NCBI RefSeq assembly: GCF_900186465.1
Contig: NZ_LT891958.1
Span: forward strand, 62,001-126,000
Direction of reading: 5' to 3'
From: Centipeda felix
GTDB taxonomy: Bacteria > Bacillota > Negativicutes > Selenomonadales > Selenomonadaceae
DNA length: 64,000 nt
Position numbers and translations under genes: made by a program. This document shows positions 17,849 to 26,512 of this stretch, piece after piece. The notes beneath the pieces are model-generated. The model had not been told where the DNA came from and made no database searches. It saw only the letters and a list, made by a program, of their open reading frames with translations. The stretch's first letter is position 1, and each line of letters opens with the position of its first letter.

Positions 17849-18955
17849 CTATATCGTCGCATTCTTGCGTATCACGAGCGGGTATTCCATGGCTCCCTTC
17901 AGCCACTTATCCGCCGTGATGACGACATTCTTATCGCAGATGACGTTCTCGACGAGTGCGCCATTCTGGATGTCGCATTTCTGCATGATGATCGAGTTGC
18001 GGATCTTCACCCCGCGCCCGACGGTCACGCCGCGAAATAGGATACTGTTCTCCACCTCGCCGCGTATGACGCAGCCATTTGCGATGAGAGAGTTCTCCAC
18101 CTTCGCCGTGTCCTTGTACTGGACGGGGACGCCGTCCTTGATCTTCGTATAGATCGGGCGCTCACCCATGAAGAGCTCCTCCCAGACCGACGGATCGAGG
18201 ATCTCCATGTTCGCACGATAGTATGTGGACATCGAGTCCACATGTGCCATATAGCCGTCGTGGGCGTAGGCAAACATCGTGTAGTTCGCAGCGCGGCGGA
18301 TGATACCGTCGAGCAGGAATATTTGCCCGCCATGCTCGTAGGCATAGCGGACGCACTCGACAAAGACGTCCTTCTCCATCAGGTAGACGCCCATGGAGAC
18401 CTTCATCCCCTCGTAGGCGACAGGCTTTTCAGTAATATCGAGAATGAGCCCGTTCTCCGCCGTCTCAATGACCACATTGCTGCCCGTGTTCTCATCCTCA
18501 GTCGTATGCGAGACGAGCGTGATATCCGCGCCCGTGTTCTGATGGAAGCGCAGCACCTTGTCAAAGTCCACATTGTAGACGAAACTGCCGTTCGCGAGCA
18601 GAATATAGTCTGCCGAGGCATGCTCGATAAAGTCAAGATTATGATAGAAATTCTTGAGATCGCCCTTTCGCTGCTGCGTCTCATCAGGCACGGCAGGAAG
18701 GTAGAAGAGCCCATCGTGGCGGCGTGCCAGATCCCAATCCTTACCGGAACGCAGATGATCGAGGACAGAGCGCGGCTCATCGGGGAGCATCACGCCCACC
18801 TTGCGTATGCCGGAATTGACCATGCTCGACAGGGCAAAGTCAATCAGGCGGTACCGTCCGGCAAAGGGAATGGATTCCACCGCACGGCGGTCGGCAAGCT
18901 CACGAATCAGCGAGCCGTCCTCCTGCAGATTGATCAATCCCATGATAGTGTTCAT
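17849..18955 (-). CDS. glgD: Glucose-1-phosphate adenylyltransferase regulatory subunit GlgD
   Basis: 368 residues, paralogous to the GlgC upstream. The nucleotide-binding loop GGxGxRL is degenerate (LINLQEDGSLIREL), while FAGRYRLIDFALSSMVNSGI and the C-terminal left-handed beta-helix (VENSLIANGCVIRGEVENS) are kept. In Firmicutes GlgD pairs with GlgC and raises its activity but does little catalysis alone. The gap to glgC is 26 bases. Confidence 0.95.
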   Translation of the reverse strand: MNTIMGLINLQEDGSLIRELADRRAVESIPFAGRYRLIDFALSSMVNSGIRKVGVMLPDEPRSVLDHLRSGKDWDLARRHDGLFYLPAVPDETQQRKGDLKNFYHNLDFIEHASADYILLANGSFVYNVDFDKVLRFHQNTGADITLVSHTTEDENTGSNVVIETAENGLILDITEKPVAYEGMKVSMGVYLMEKDVFVECVRYAYEHGGQIFLLDGIIRRAANYTMFAYAHDGYMAHVDSMSTYYRANMEILDPSVWEELFMGERPIYTKIKDGVPVQYKDTAKVENSLIANGCVIRGEVENSILFRGVTVGRGVKIRNSIIMQKCDIQNGALVENVICDKNVVITADKWLKGAMEYPLVIRKNATI

Positions 18956-18981
18956 CGTCTCACCTTTCCATTCACAGCAGC

Positions 18982-20136
18982 TCAGCCGACCTGCTGCTCA
19001 CTCTCTGCAGCTGTCACAGTCTCCCCCTCGGGGATCACGGCGATCTGCGACTGCTCACCGACGACCTGTGCACCCGCGTCGACCGTGACGTTCTGTGCCA
19101 GGATGGCGTAGTCCACCACCGCATCTGCGCCGACGCGTGCCGAGGGCAGGAGAACGGAGTTGCGTACCACAGCGCCCTTGGCAACATGCACGCCCGGGAA
19201 GATCACGGAGTTCTCGACTGTTCCGAGGATCATCGATCCCTCACTGATCATCGAGCGCACGATACGTGCTTCCTTGCCGACGAACTGCGGCGGCATCGAC
19301 GGATTGAATGAGTAGATGCGCCACTTGCCCGACAGTTCAAACGGAGGTTCGTCCTGCAGGAGATCCATGTTTGCCTGCCAGAGGCTCTCAATCGTACCGA
19401 CATCCTTCCAGTAGCCGTTGAATGCGTACGAATACAGGCGTCCGCCATCCGTCAGCATCTTCGGAATGATGTCCTTGCCAAAATCGTGGCTGGATGTCTC
19501 ACTCTTCGCGTCTGCCGTGAGATATTTCTCCAAATAGTCACGGCTGAAGATATAGATGCCCATCGACGCGAGATTGCTCTTCGGCTTCGCGGGTTTCTCC
19601 TCGAACTCGATAATGCGTCCGGTCTCGTCCGTGTTCATGATGCCGAAGCGCGGTGCCTCATCCCACGGCACCTCAAAGACACCGATGGTCGCCTCTGCCT
19701 TCGTCTTCTTATGCTGCTCGAGCATCCACGCATAGTCCATCGTGTAGATGTGATCGCCCGAGAGGATGAGCACATAGTCGGGATCCGACATATCAATGAA
19801 GTTAAGATTCTGATAGATGGCATCCGCTGTACCGCGATACCAGTCCGCACCCTTCTCGCGCGCGTACGGAGGCAGGACAAAAAGCCCTCCGTCGCGCTTA
19901 TCGAGATCCCATGCGCTGCCCGAGCCGAGGTACTGGTTCAGCTCAAGCGGACGGTACTGCGTCAGCACGCCGACGCGCTCAATACCGGAATTCACACAGT
20001 TGCTCAGTGGAAAATCAATGATGCGGTACTTCCCACCAAACGGGACAGCGGGCTTTGCGACACGCTTCGTCAGTGCGCCGAGGCGGCTGCCTTGCCCGCC
20101 TGCCAGAATCATTGCCAAGCATTCAATCTTTCTCAT
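18982..20136 (-). CDS. glgC: Glucose-1-phosphate adenylyltransferase catalytic subunit
   Basis: 384 residues from ATG 20136, with GGGGAG upstream. The frame stays open further upstream but that part has no protein-like character. It makes ADP-glucose from ATP and glucose-1-phosphate, the first committed step of glycogen synthesis. AGGQGSRLG at residues 12-20 is the nucleotide-binding loop; [20 protein letters not shown] and [10 protein letters not shown] are also typical. The C-terminal beta-helix has [15 protein letters not shown] repeats. It is the first gene of the operon and is preceded by a long leader. Confidence 0.96.
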   Translation of the reverse strand: MRKIECLAMILAGGQGSRLGALTKRVAKPAVPFGGKYRIIDFPLSNCVNSGIERVGVLTQYRPLELNQYLGSGSAWDLDKRDGGLFVLPPYAREKGADWYRGTADAIYQNLNFIDMSDPDYVLILSGDHIYTMDYAWMLEQHKKTKAEATIGVFEVPWDEAPRFGIMNTDETGRIIEFEEKPAKPKSNLASMGIYIFSRDYLEKYLTADAKSETSSHDFGKDIIPKMLTDGGRLYSYAFNGYWKDVGTIESLWQANMDLLQDEPPFELSGKWRIYSFNPSMPPQFVGKEARIVRSMISEGSMILGTVENSVIFPGVHVAKGAVVRNSVLLPSARVGADAVVDYAILAQNVTVDAGAQVVGEQSQIAVIPEGETVTAAESEQQVG

Positions 20137-20419
20137 AGGACATTCTCCCCTCACGGATACCGGGCGGTATCCCCACCATGTATGCAATGGCTGATCGACG
20201 AAGTCTATGGTGCACTTGTTCGACACGCCATGTTTCTGCCGATTTGAAACGCATTTCAGCTTCTTTCCAACGCATTTCTTCTCGCATTCTCTCCCCCTGC
20301 TTATTGTTTCATAGGTAAATATTCGATACACGAAAAGAAATTTCCTGCATTTTTCTTTCAATTTTCAAAAAAATTTTTGAAAAGGCGTGACGTTTCGCCC
20401 TCTCTACATCATTTATCGT
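20137..20419 (-). promoter_or_regulatory. About 280-nt leader of the glycogen operon
   Basis: Transcription should start near 20419 from the promoter at 20426-20454, leaving a long untranslated leader. It holds a short GC hairpin (GGCG with CGCC, near 20384-20399) followed by TTTT on the minus strand, and next to it a 22-base AT-rich palindrome at 20362-20383. I do not recognise a known riboswitch class. Confidence 0.4.
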
Positions 20420-20425
20420 AGCATG

Positions 20426-20454
20426 ATTATAATATATGATTGTTGTAATGGCAA
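20426..20454 (-). promoter_or_regulatory. Promoter of the glycogen operon
   Basis: On the minus strand TTGCCA (20454-20449), a 17-base spacer and a perfect TATAAT (20431-20426). It is divergent from the rpsT promoter. Confidence 0.75.
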
Positions 20455-20526
20455 GCGCAGAAACAATAATAAATTAAGGAATACAGTACCCAAGGTGATT
20501 GCCCCGAAAGCGTCCCGAAAAAAATA

Positions 20527-20555
20527 TTGCATTTTATTTATCCGTGTGATAGAAT
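20527..20555 (+). promoter_or_regulatory. Promoter of rpsT
   Basis: TTGCAT (20527-20532), a 17-base spacer and TAGAAT (20550-20555). It is followed by a short leader with GAGGAGGTG at 20575-20583. Confidence 0.7.
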
Positions 20556-20590
20556 GACGCAGTACATTTTTCATTGAGGAGGTGAACGAT

Positions 20591-20857
20591 TTGCCAAACA
20601 TTAAGGCATCCATTCTGAGTGTAAAATCTGACGCCAAGCGCCATGCACGCAATGTTGCAGAAAAGACGCGCGTCCGCCGTGCCATCCGCAGCGTCAACGA
20701 TGCTGTTGCTGCCGGCAACGCAGATGAGGCGAAAACCCTCCTCGTCGCAGCATATAAGTCCATCGACCAGGCTGCTGCAAACAACGTCTACCACAAGAAC
20801 GCTGCAGCACGCAAGAAGTCACGCCTTGCCAAGAAGGTCAACGCGCTGGCACAGTAA
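20591..20857 (+). CDS. rpsT: 30S ribosomal protein S20
   Basis: 88 residues starting at TTG 20591. The GAGGAGGTG site ends eight bases before it, and an in-frame GTG at 20582 lies inside that site and cannot be the start. The start gives MPNIKAS, close to the MANIKSA-type N terminus of the family. The small, basic, helical sequence (SDAKRHARNVAEKTRVRRAIR, then KNAAARKKSRLAKKV) binds 16S rRNA in the 30S subunit. It has its own promoter and terminator. Confidence 0.96.
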   Translation: MPNIKASILSVKSDAKRHARNVAEKTRVRRAIRSVNDAVAAGNADEAKTLLVAAYKSIDQAAANNVYHKNAAARKKSRLAKKVNALAQ

Positions 20858-20863
20858 GGATAG

Positions 20864-20898
20864 AAAAAACGCCATTCCATACGAAATGGCGTTTTTTT
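20864..20898 (+). terminator. Rho-independent terminator of rpsT
   Basis: AAAAAACGCCATT pairs with AATGGCGTTTTTT and a seven-T run is present. It lies seven bases after the rpsT stop. Confidence 0.9.
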
Positions 20899-21076
20899 GT
20901 TGCTTATGTAAGAAAGCACGGAACTATTCGCGTCCTATTTATAATTACCACATTATTAACAAGAGGATTTCACCCATATACGTCGAAATAATATTCTTAT
21001 TAGTTTTTTCTGTCTAATAGCACTTTTCCTAAAACGGAAAAAGAGGCAGAATTGTATTTATTTAGGAGGTATTTAA

Positions 21077-22645
21077 ATGGCAACCGAAATGCACGGCAGT
21101 GCACCACCAAAGCAGGAAAGTGTCGGAGGAATCCTTGGATGGATCGAGAAGATGGGCAATCGGATTCCCGACATCACCATGCTTTTCATCTGCGCCTTTG
21201 TGATCACCTGTGTCCTATCCGCAATCCTTTCACAAATGCACTTTGACTACGTGCATCCGTCGACCGGTGCACCGATCGAGGTCACCAATATGATGAGCCC
21301 GGCCGCTCTCGTAACGCTGCTCACAAAGATGGTGACGAACTACACGGGGTTCCCGCCACTCGGCATGGTTATCGTAGCCACGCTCGGCATCGGCATTGCC
21401 GACGGCTCGGGCTACATCAACACGGGCCTGAAAAAAATCCTCTCCGTCACGCCGAAGGCCCTCATCACGCCGATCGTCATCCTCGTCGGTATGCTGAGCC
21501 ATCTGGCACCGGACTCCGGGTACATGATTATCATCCCGATCGCCGCGTATATGTTTTATGCGACGGGAAAACACCCATTGGCGGGAATCGGAGCCTCCTT
21601 TGCCGGGATTGCCGGTGCATTCGCGGCCAACTATACGCCCTCGGCAATCGACCCTGTCATTCAGGGATTCACCCAGATGGCTGCGCAGATCATCGATCCG
21701 ACCTATGAGGTCAATGTTCTGTGCAACTATTTCTACGCCTTTGGCTCGACATTCATCGTCATCGGTGCCTGCTGGTGTGTAACCGAGCGCATCGTCGATC
21801 CTTGGTGCCGCAAAGCATGCCCGGTCGATAAGGATATCGATGTACCCGCACAGGATCTCTCCGTCACGCCGAAGGAAAACCGTGCCTTCTACATCGCAAG
21901 TGCTGTCCTCACCCTCCTGCTCATTGGTCTGGTGCTCGCTCTCCTGCCGGAGGACTCCATCCTGCGTGACCCGAACGGCAACATTGCCAGCTTCAAGGCT
22001 CCCGTCATGCAGTCCATTGTGGCAATCATCTTCCTGCTCGCCGCCGCAACTGGTGTCGTCTATGGGATCATCAGCGGAAAATTCCGCAGCTCCAAGGACT
22101 TTACCAAGTCGATGGAAGAGATCACCAAGACGCTGATTCAGCTCATTGTATTCTATTTCTTTGCGGCACAATTCATGTATGTTTTCGGTGCCTCCAACAT
22201 CGGCGCGCTGATTGCAATCTCGGGTGCAGAGTTCCTCAAGTCTCTGGCACTGCCACCTCAGGTGACAATCTTCGGTATCATTCTTTTCGTCGGCATGCTC
22301 AATCTCATCATCACATCAGCCTCTGCAAAGTGGGCAATTCTTGCGCCGATCTTCGTGCCGATGCTGATGGCCGTCGGCATCGCACCGGAGCTTACACAGG
22401 CGGCGTTTCGCGTCAGCGATTCGGCGGTCAATGTCTGTACGCCGATGTTCGCTTTCTACCCACTGATCATTGTCTACTGTCAGAAATACTACAAAAATAC
22501 GGGGGTCGGAACGCTCAGCTCTCTGATGCTGCCGTACACGATCACGCTTCTCATCTCATTGACGATTATGCTCTATGTCTTCTGGTGGCTGAACATTCCA
22601 CTCGGTTTCCAGGCGGACTATGTCTATCCACGCGTCATGTTCTGA
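21077..22645 (+). CDS. AbgT-family transporter (p-aminobenzoyl-glutamate type)
   Basis: 522 residues with about a dozen hydrophobic segments. Family hallmarks include the N-terminal IEKMGNRIPD, SPAALVTLLTKMVTNYTGFPPLGMV, AKWAILAPIFVPMLM and DSAVNVCTPMFAFYPL. AbgT proteins import p-aminobenzoyl-glutamate, and some export sulphonamides. A strong AGGAGG precedes the ATG. The peptidase T gene follows after 19 bases, so the pair may import and cleave a peptide-like or glutamyl compound. The 220 bases upstream are AT-rich; I see no convincing -35/-10 pair there. Confidence 0.9.
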   Translation: MATEMHGSAPPKQESVGGILGWIEKMGNRIPDITMLFICAFVITCVLSAILSQMHFDYVHPSTGAPIEVTNMMSPAALVTLLTKMVTNYTGFPPLGMVIVATLGIGIADGSGYINTGLKKILSVTPKALITPIVILVGMLSHLAPDSGYMIIIPIAAYMFYATGKHPLAGIGASFAGIAGAFAANYTPSAIDPVIQGFTQMAAQIIDPTYEVNVLCNYFYAFGSTFIVIGACWCVTERIVDPWCRKACPVDKDIDVPAQDLSVTPKENRAFYIASAVLTLLLIGLVLALLPEDSILRDPNGNIASFKAPVMQSIVAIIFLLAAATGVVYGIISGKFRSSKDFTKSMEEITKTLIQLIVFYFFAAQFMYVFGASNIGALIAISGAEFLKSLALPPQVTIFGIILFVGMLNLIITSASAKWAILAPIFVPMLMAVGIAPELTQAAFRVSDSAVNVCTPMFAFYPLIIVYCQKYYKNTGVGTLSSLMLPYTITLLISLTIMLYVFWWLNIPLGFQADYVYPRVMF

Positions 22646-22664
22646 TCATCCAGGAGGAATTACA

Positions 22665-23927
22665 ATGAATACGAAAGAACTCGAAGAATCCTTGGTGGAA
22701 CGCTTTCTCCGCTACGTGAATGTTCCGTCACAGAGCCACCCGAACGGCGGCTCAAAAGTCCCCAGCACGGAGACGCAGTGGGATATGGCACGTCTCCTTC
22801 AAGGTGAGCTGAAATCCCTCGGTTTGAAGGATATATCCCTAAGCGACAAATGTGTTTTGACTGCGCAGCTTCCGGCAAATCTCCCCTCTGGCACGCCGCT
22901 GCCCCCAACAATCGGCTTCTGTGCACATATCGACACCGTTGATGTGTCGCTCAGCCCCGTCGTAAAGCCACGTCGCCTCCATTACACCGGCGGCGACATC
23001 ACACTGAACGCAGAGAAGAATATCGTCATGCGGGCAGCGCAGCACCCGGAACTCTCGCCCTACGTCGGACAGGAACTGATCGTCACCGACGGCACCAGTG
23101 TCCTCGGCGCAGACAACAAAGCCGCTCTTGCGAATATCATGACGGCACTCGCAACGCTCGTCAACGATCCTGCGATTCCTCACGGCGACATCTACGTCGC
23201 CTTTGTCCCCGATGAGGAATGCGGGCTCTGGGGCTCAAAGAACATGGACTTTTCAAAGTTCCCGGCCGATTACGCATACACCATCGACTGCTGTGCTCTC
23301 GGAGAAGTCGTCTACGAGACATTCAATGCGGGCTCCGCAGAGATCACCATCCACGGCGTCAGTGCACATCCGATGAGTGCAAAGGGGGTTCTAGTGAACC
23401 CGACACTGCTCGCCGTGGACTTTGTCAATCTCTTTGACCGCAAGGAGACACCAGAATGCACCGAGGGCACAGAGGGATATATCTGGTGTCAGACGATCCG
23501 CTCCAATCCGACGACCGCAACGGTCGAGCTCAACATCCGCGACCACGACAAGGCACGCTATGAGAGACGCAAAGCCCTGATTGCCGAGAACGTTGAAAAA
23601 CTGCGCCGTATGGAGCCGCGCTGCCGCGTCGAGTACACGATGGAGGACACCTACGGCAATATCGCAGATGCGGTCACGGATGAAAATAAACAGGCAATCG
23701 ACCATATCTACACGGCAATGAACCGCCTGGGGATCACGCCGCACACGATCGCCATGCGCGGCGGAACCGACGGCTCATTTATCTCAACAAAAGGGATCCT
23801 CACACCGAACTACTTTACGGGTGGGCTCAATTTCCACTCCAACTGTGAGTTTCTCCCCATCCCGTCGCTGCGCAAATCCTACGAGGTGACCATGATGCTG
23901 ATTGCGCTCGCCCTAGGGAAGCACTGA
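22665..23927 (+). CDS. pepT: Peptidase T (M20B tripeptide aminopeptidase)
   Basis: 420 residues from ATG 22665, with AGGAGG upstream. It is a cytoplasmic di-zinc aminopeptidase that removes the N-terminal residue of tripeptides. CAHIDTVD carries the first His and Asp ligands, TSVLGADNKAA the bridging Asp, PDEECG the catalytic Glu, and the late FHSNCEFLPI the last His region. The final codons and the TGA lie inside a copy of a short palindromic repeat (23914-23975), so the C terminus may have been altered by its insertion. Confidence 0.93.
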   Translation: MNTKELEESLVERFLRYVNVPSQSHPNGGSKVPSTETQWDMARLLQGELKSLGLKDISLSDKCVLTAQLPANLPSGTPLPPTIGFCAHIDTVDVSLSPVVKPRRLHYTGGDITLNAEKNIVMRAAQHPELSPYVGQELIVTDGTSVLGADNKAALANIMTALATLVNDPAIPHGDIYVAFVPDEECGLWGSKNMDFSKFPADYAYTIDCCALGEVVYETFNAGSAEITIHGVSAHPMSAKGVLVNPTLLAVDFVNLFDRKETPECTEGTEGYIWCQTIRSNPTTATVELNIRDHDKARYERRKALIAENVEKLRRMEPRCRVEYTMEDTYGNIADAVTDENKQAIDHIYTAMNRLGITPHTIAMRGGTDGSFISTKGILTPNYFTGGLNFHSNCEFLPIPSLRKSYEVTMMLIALALGKH

Positions 23928-23975
23928 TAAATTTGACACCAATCTGGCAGACCTCATTTTATCAGCGACTCCCTA
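23914..23975. repeat. TA-flanked palindromic repeat, short copy (62 bp)
   Basis: In reverse complement this reads like both ends of the 167-bp element at 38057-38223 joined together with the middle missing. The ends are TAGGGA and TCCCTA, and the shared core is GATAAAATGAGGTCTGCCAG. It supplies the pepT stop codon, lies between convergent genes, and could act as a two-way terminator. Confidence 0.8.
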
Positions 23976-23980
23976 GAAAA

Positions 23981-25132
23981 TCACGGAATGCGTTTGAACA
24001 CATAGAACCCGATCACTGCCTGCAGGATGCTGAGCGCAGCGAGCATGGCAAAGGCCATCTGCAGCGTCGTGAGTGAGGAGACGAATCCGATGGCGGCAGG
24101 TCCCGCGAGAATGCCGAGGTACCCCATGGTGCTGACGGCGGAGACCGCCGCACTGACCGGCATGACGTTCTGCCGCCCCATCAGGGAGAAGAAGACAGGC
24201 ACGATGTTCGCGCTCCCGATGCCGATGGCAAAGAAGCCGACATAGAGCAGCGCATCTACGGGCGCAAACATGACAAGCAGAATCCCGCCGAACGCGAGCA
24301 GTGCGCCACCGACGGCAACCAGGAGCGCGCCGATGCGTTGGACGACACGGTCACCGAGAAAGCGCATCGTGAGCATCGCGGCGGAGAATACGGAATAGCC
24401 CGTGCCCGCAAGCGCGAGATCCATGCCGCGTACTGTGGTCAGATAGACGCCGCCCCAGTCCATCACTGCCCCTTCGCTGAGGAAGGCGATGAACGCCGTC
24501 ATGCCGACAAAGACGATGATGCCGCGCGGCAGTGCGAGCAGTGCGCCGCCGCCCCCACCGTACGGAATCAGATGGCGTCCGTACACCGCCGTCAGGAGGA
24601 GGATGAGCCCCGCTGCAATCGCTGTCGACTGAAATGGCGTAAGACCGAGCAGCCCGACCCATACGCCGTAAAGCCCCGCACCGACGAAGCCGCCGAGGCT
24701 CCAGAACGCGTGCATTCCGCTCATGATGCGCCGCCCAATGCCCTTTTCCACCAGTACGGCGACGATGTTGACCACGACGTCGATGCACCCCATCACCGCA
24801 CCGAAGATAAGTACGATCGGCACGGCAAGCGAAAGTGCGTCCACGCATGAGACGAGCAGAAGAATTGCCGCAAAGAGAATCGAGGCCGTCATAACGACGC
24901 GGCGACACCCGAGCCGCATGGCGAGTGCACCCGAGAGCGGCATCGTCAGGAGCGAGCCGACCCCGATGCAGAGCAGCAGCATCCCGAGCACATCGTCCCC
25001 CACCATCAGCCGCTCGCGCAGGAGCGGAACGAGCGGCGCCCACGTCGCTGTGCCAAAGCCTCCGATGAAGAAAAAGGCACGTGCCGCGTGCACCTCGCGC
25101 ATCCCAATTTCTTTTTTCCTCGTATCCCCCAT
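23981..25132 (-). CDS. MFS transporter
   Basis: 383 residues from ATG 25132, chosen for GGGGAGC close upstream. About twelve hydrophobic segments follow the major-facilitator plan, with a loop 2-3 motif GALAMRLGCRR and GxFG-like GGFGTATWAPL near the N terminus. It most resembles the small sugar/drug MFS group (FucP/YbjJ-like), but no substrate can be assigned. It is divergent from a second MFS gene at 25280, with promoters for both in the gap. Confidence 0.85.
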   Translation of the reverse strand: MGDTRKKEIGMREVHAARAFFFIGGFGTATWAPLVPLLRERLMVGDDVLGMLLLCIGVGSLLTMPLSGALAMRLGCRRVVMTASILFAAILLLVSCVDALSLAVPIVLIFGAVMGCIDVVVNIVAVLVEKGIGRRIMSGMHAFWSLGGFVGAGLYGVWVGLLGLTPFQSTAIAAGLILLLTAVYGRHLIPYGGGGGALLALPRGIIVFVGMTAFIAFLSEGAVMDWGGVYLTTVRGMDLALAGTGYSVFSAAMLTMRFLGDRVVQRIGALLVAVGGALLAFGGILLVMFAPVDALLYVGFFAIGIGSANIVPVFFSLMGRQNVMPVSAAVSAVSTMGYLGILAGPAAIGFVSSLTTLQMAFAMLAALSILQAVIGFYVFKRIP

Positions 25133-25171
25133 GATGCTCCCCATTTCGCTGCAACGTCCAAAACTCACGCC

Positions 25172-25199
25172 ATTCTACCATAGAGATAGAAAAAAGCAA
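25172..25199 (-). promoter_or_regulatory. Promoter of the MFS gene at 23981-25132
   Basis: On the minus strand TTGCTT (25199-25194), a 16-base spacer and TAGAAT (25177-25172) with an extended TGG just before it. Confidence 0.6.
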
Positions 25200-25224
25200 G
25201 CTGCGTTTCTGGACAGATATGGTA

Positions 25225-25253
25225 TTGCACTGTAGAATTACAATAGATATAGT
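25225..25253 (+). promoter_or_regulatory. Promoter of the MFS gene at 25280-26458
   Basis: TTGCAC (25225-25230), a 17-base spacer and TATAGT (25248-25253). The spacer contains the small palindrome TGTAGAATTACA, a possible operator. Confidence 0.6.
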
Positions 25254-25279
25254 ATCTCACGGATAAAGAGGATGATGAC

Positions 25280-26458
25280 ATGAACGAACCGGCAGTAAAG
25301 GAACCTCTCCGGACGCGCGAATTTCTCGGCATGAGCCTCGTCAGCTTCCTCATCTATCTGACCCAATACGCAATGATCGCAGCACTTCCCATTGTCATGA
25401 TGCAGGAGTACGGAGGCGGCGACGTCGAGGCCGGTCTCGCCATGACCTTCTTCCAGATTGGAACGGTCGCTGCGCGTCCCTGTGCGGGCATTCTCATTGA
25501 CGCTGTCAACAAGCGGCGGCTCATGATTGTCATCAGTGTCCTGTTCTTCATCGTTATGGCACTCTTCCTCGTCGCCTCGGCGATCTCCATGCTCTACGGG
25601 CTGCGTCTCCTCCACGGCATCATCTTTGCCGTGGCGACAACGACAGCGGCGGCTCTCGCGGCACTGATCCTCCCGCCATCGCGCAAGGGTGAGGGCATCG
25701 GCTACTTTGCTCTCTCCACCAACCTCGCGATGGTTGTCGGCCCCATGGTCGGTCTGCTCATCATGGAACATTTTTCGAGCACGGCGCTCTTCGCTGCACT
25801 CAGCGTACTCGCCGCACTTTCCGTCGTGATGAGCACGATGCGTCTGCCCGCTGCCGTCATTCTGCCGCAGGGTGCACGACGCCGTCTCTCTGTCCAGACG
25901 TTTATCGAGCGACGCGCGCTCGCGCCCGCCCTTATCGCGGGGATTCTCTTCTTCGCCTACGGCAGCGTGCTCACCTTTATCCCGCTCTATACGCGCAGTC
26001 TCGGGCTGTCGGCAGAGACGAGCCTCTTCTACGCCTGCTATGCGGGAGCGATTCTCGTGACGCGTCCCTTTGTCGGACGCATCTTTGACCGCATGGGGCC
26101 GGACTATACGGTCTACCCGGGTGTACTTCTCTTTGCCGTGGGTATGGCGCTCCTCGGCAGCATCACGGGGCTCACGGGACTGATCGGCGCTGCCCTGCTC
26201 CTCGGCGCAGGGTTCGGCGCGGTCACGCCTGCGCTGCAGACGCTCGCCGTGCGCAGTGTCCCCGCATCGCGTGCCGGTGTCGCTACTGCTACCTACTTCT
26301 GGTCGCTCGACATCAGCGTCGGGCTTGCCGCCGCCGGGCTCGGCATCGTCGCCGTCACGTACGGCTATGCGTTCACCTACCGCATCGTGGATGTTGTCGT
26401 CATCATCGTCGCCGCACTCTGCTACACCATGTGGCGACGCATGGGGAAAAAGAAATAA
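25280..26458 (+). CDS. MFS transporter, drug-efflux type
   Basis: 392 residues with twelve predicted membrane spans. The loop 2-3 motif is GILIDAVNKRRLM, and the second-half repeat is GRIFDRMGPDYT. The N-terminal half resembles multidrug or arabinose-type efflux permeases. The substrate is unknown. AGAGGATG lies upstream of the ATG. It is divergent from, and not closely similar to, the MFS gene at 23981-25132. Confidence 0.85.
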   Translation: MNEPAVKEPLRTREFLGMSLVSFLIYLTQYAMIAALPIVMMQEYGGGDVEAGLAMTFFQIGTVAARPCAGILIDAVNKRRLMIVISVLFFIVMALFLVASAISMLYGLRLLHGIIFAVATTTAAALAALILPPSRKGEGIGYFALSTNLAMVVGPMVGLLIMEHFSSTALFAALSVLAALSVVMSTMRLPAAVILPQGARRRLSVQTFIERRALAPALIAGILFFAYGSVLTFIPLYTRSLGLSAETSLFYACYAGAILVTRPFVGRIFDRMGPDYTVYPGVLLFAVGMALLGSITGLTGLIGAALLLGAGFGAVTPALQTLAVRSVPASRAGVATATYFWSLDISVGLAAAGLGIVAVTYGYAFTYRIVDVVVIIVAALCYTMWRRMGKKK

Positions 26459-26467
26459 AGATACGTC

Positions 26468-26512
26468 AAAGCGGCTGCTGTACGAAGAAATCATACGTAC
26501 AGCAGCCGCTTT
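26468..26512. terminator. Bidirectional terminator between MFS and M48 genes
   Basis: AAAGCGGCTGCTGTACG (26468-26484) pairs perfectly with its reverse complement at 26496-26512. It sits between two converging genes and abuts the M48 stop codon. Confidence 0.85.
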
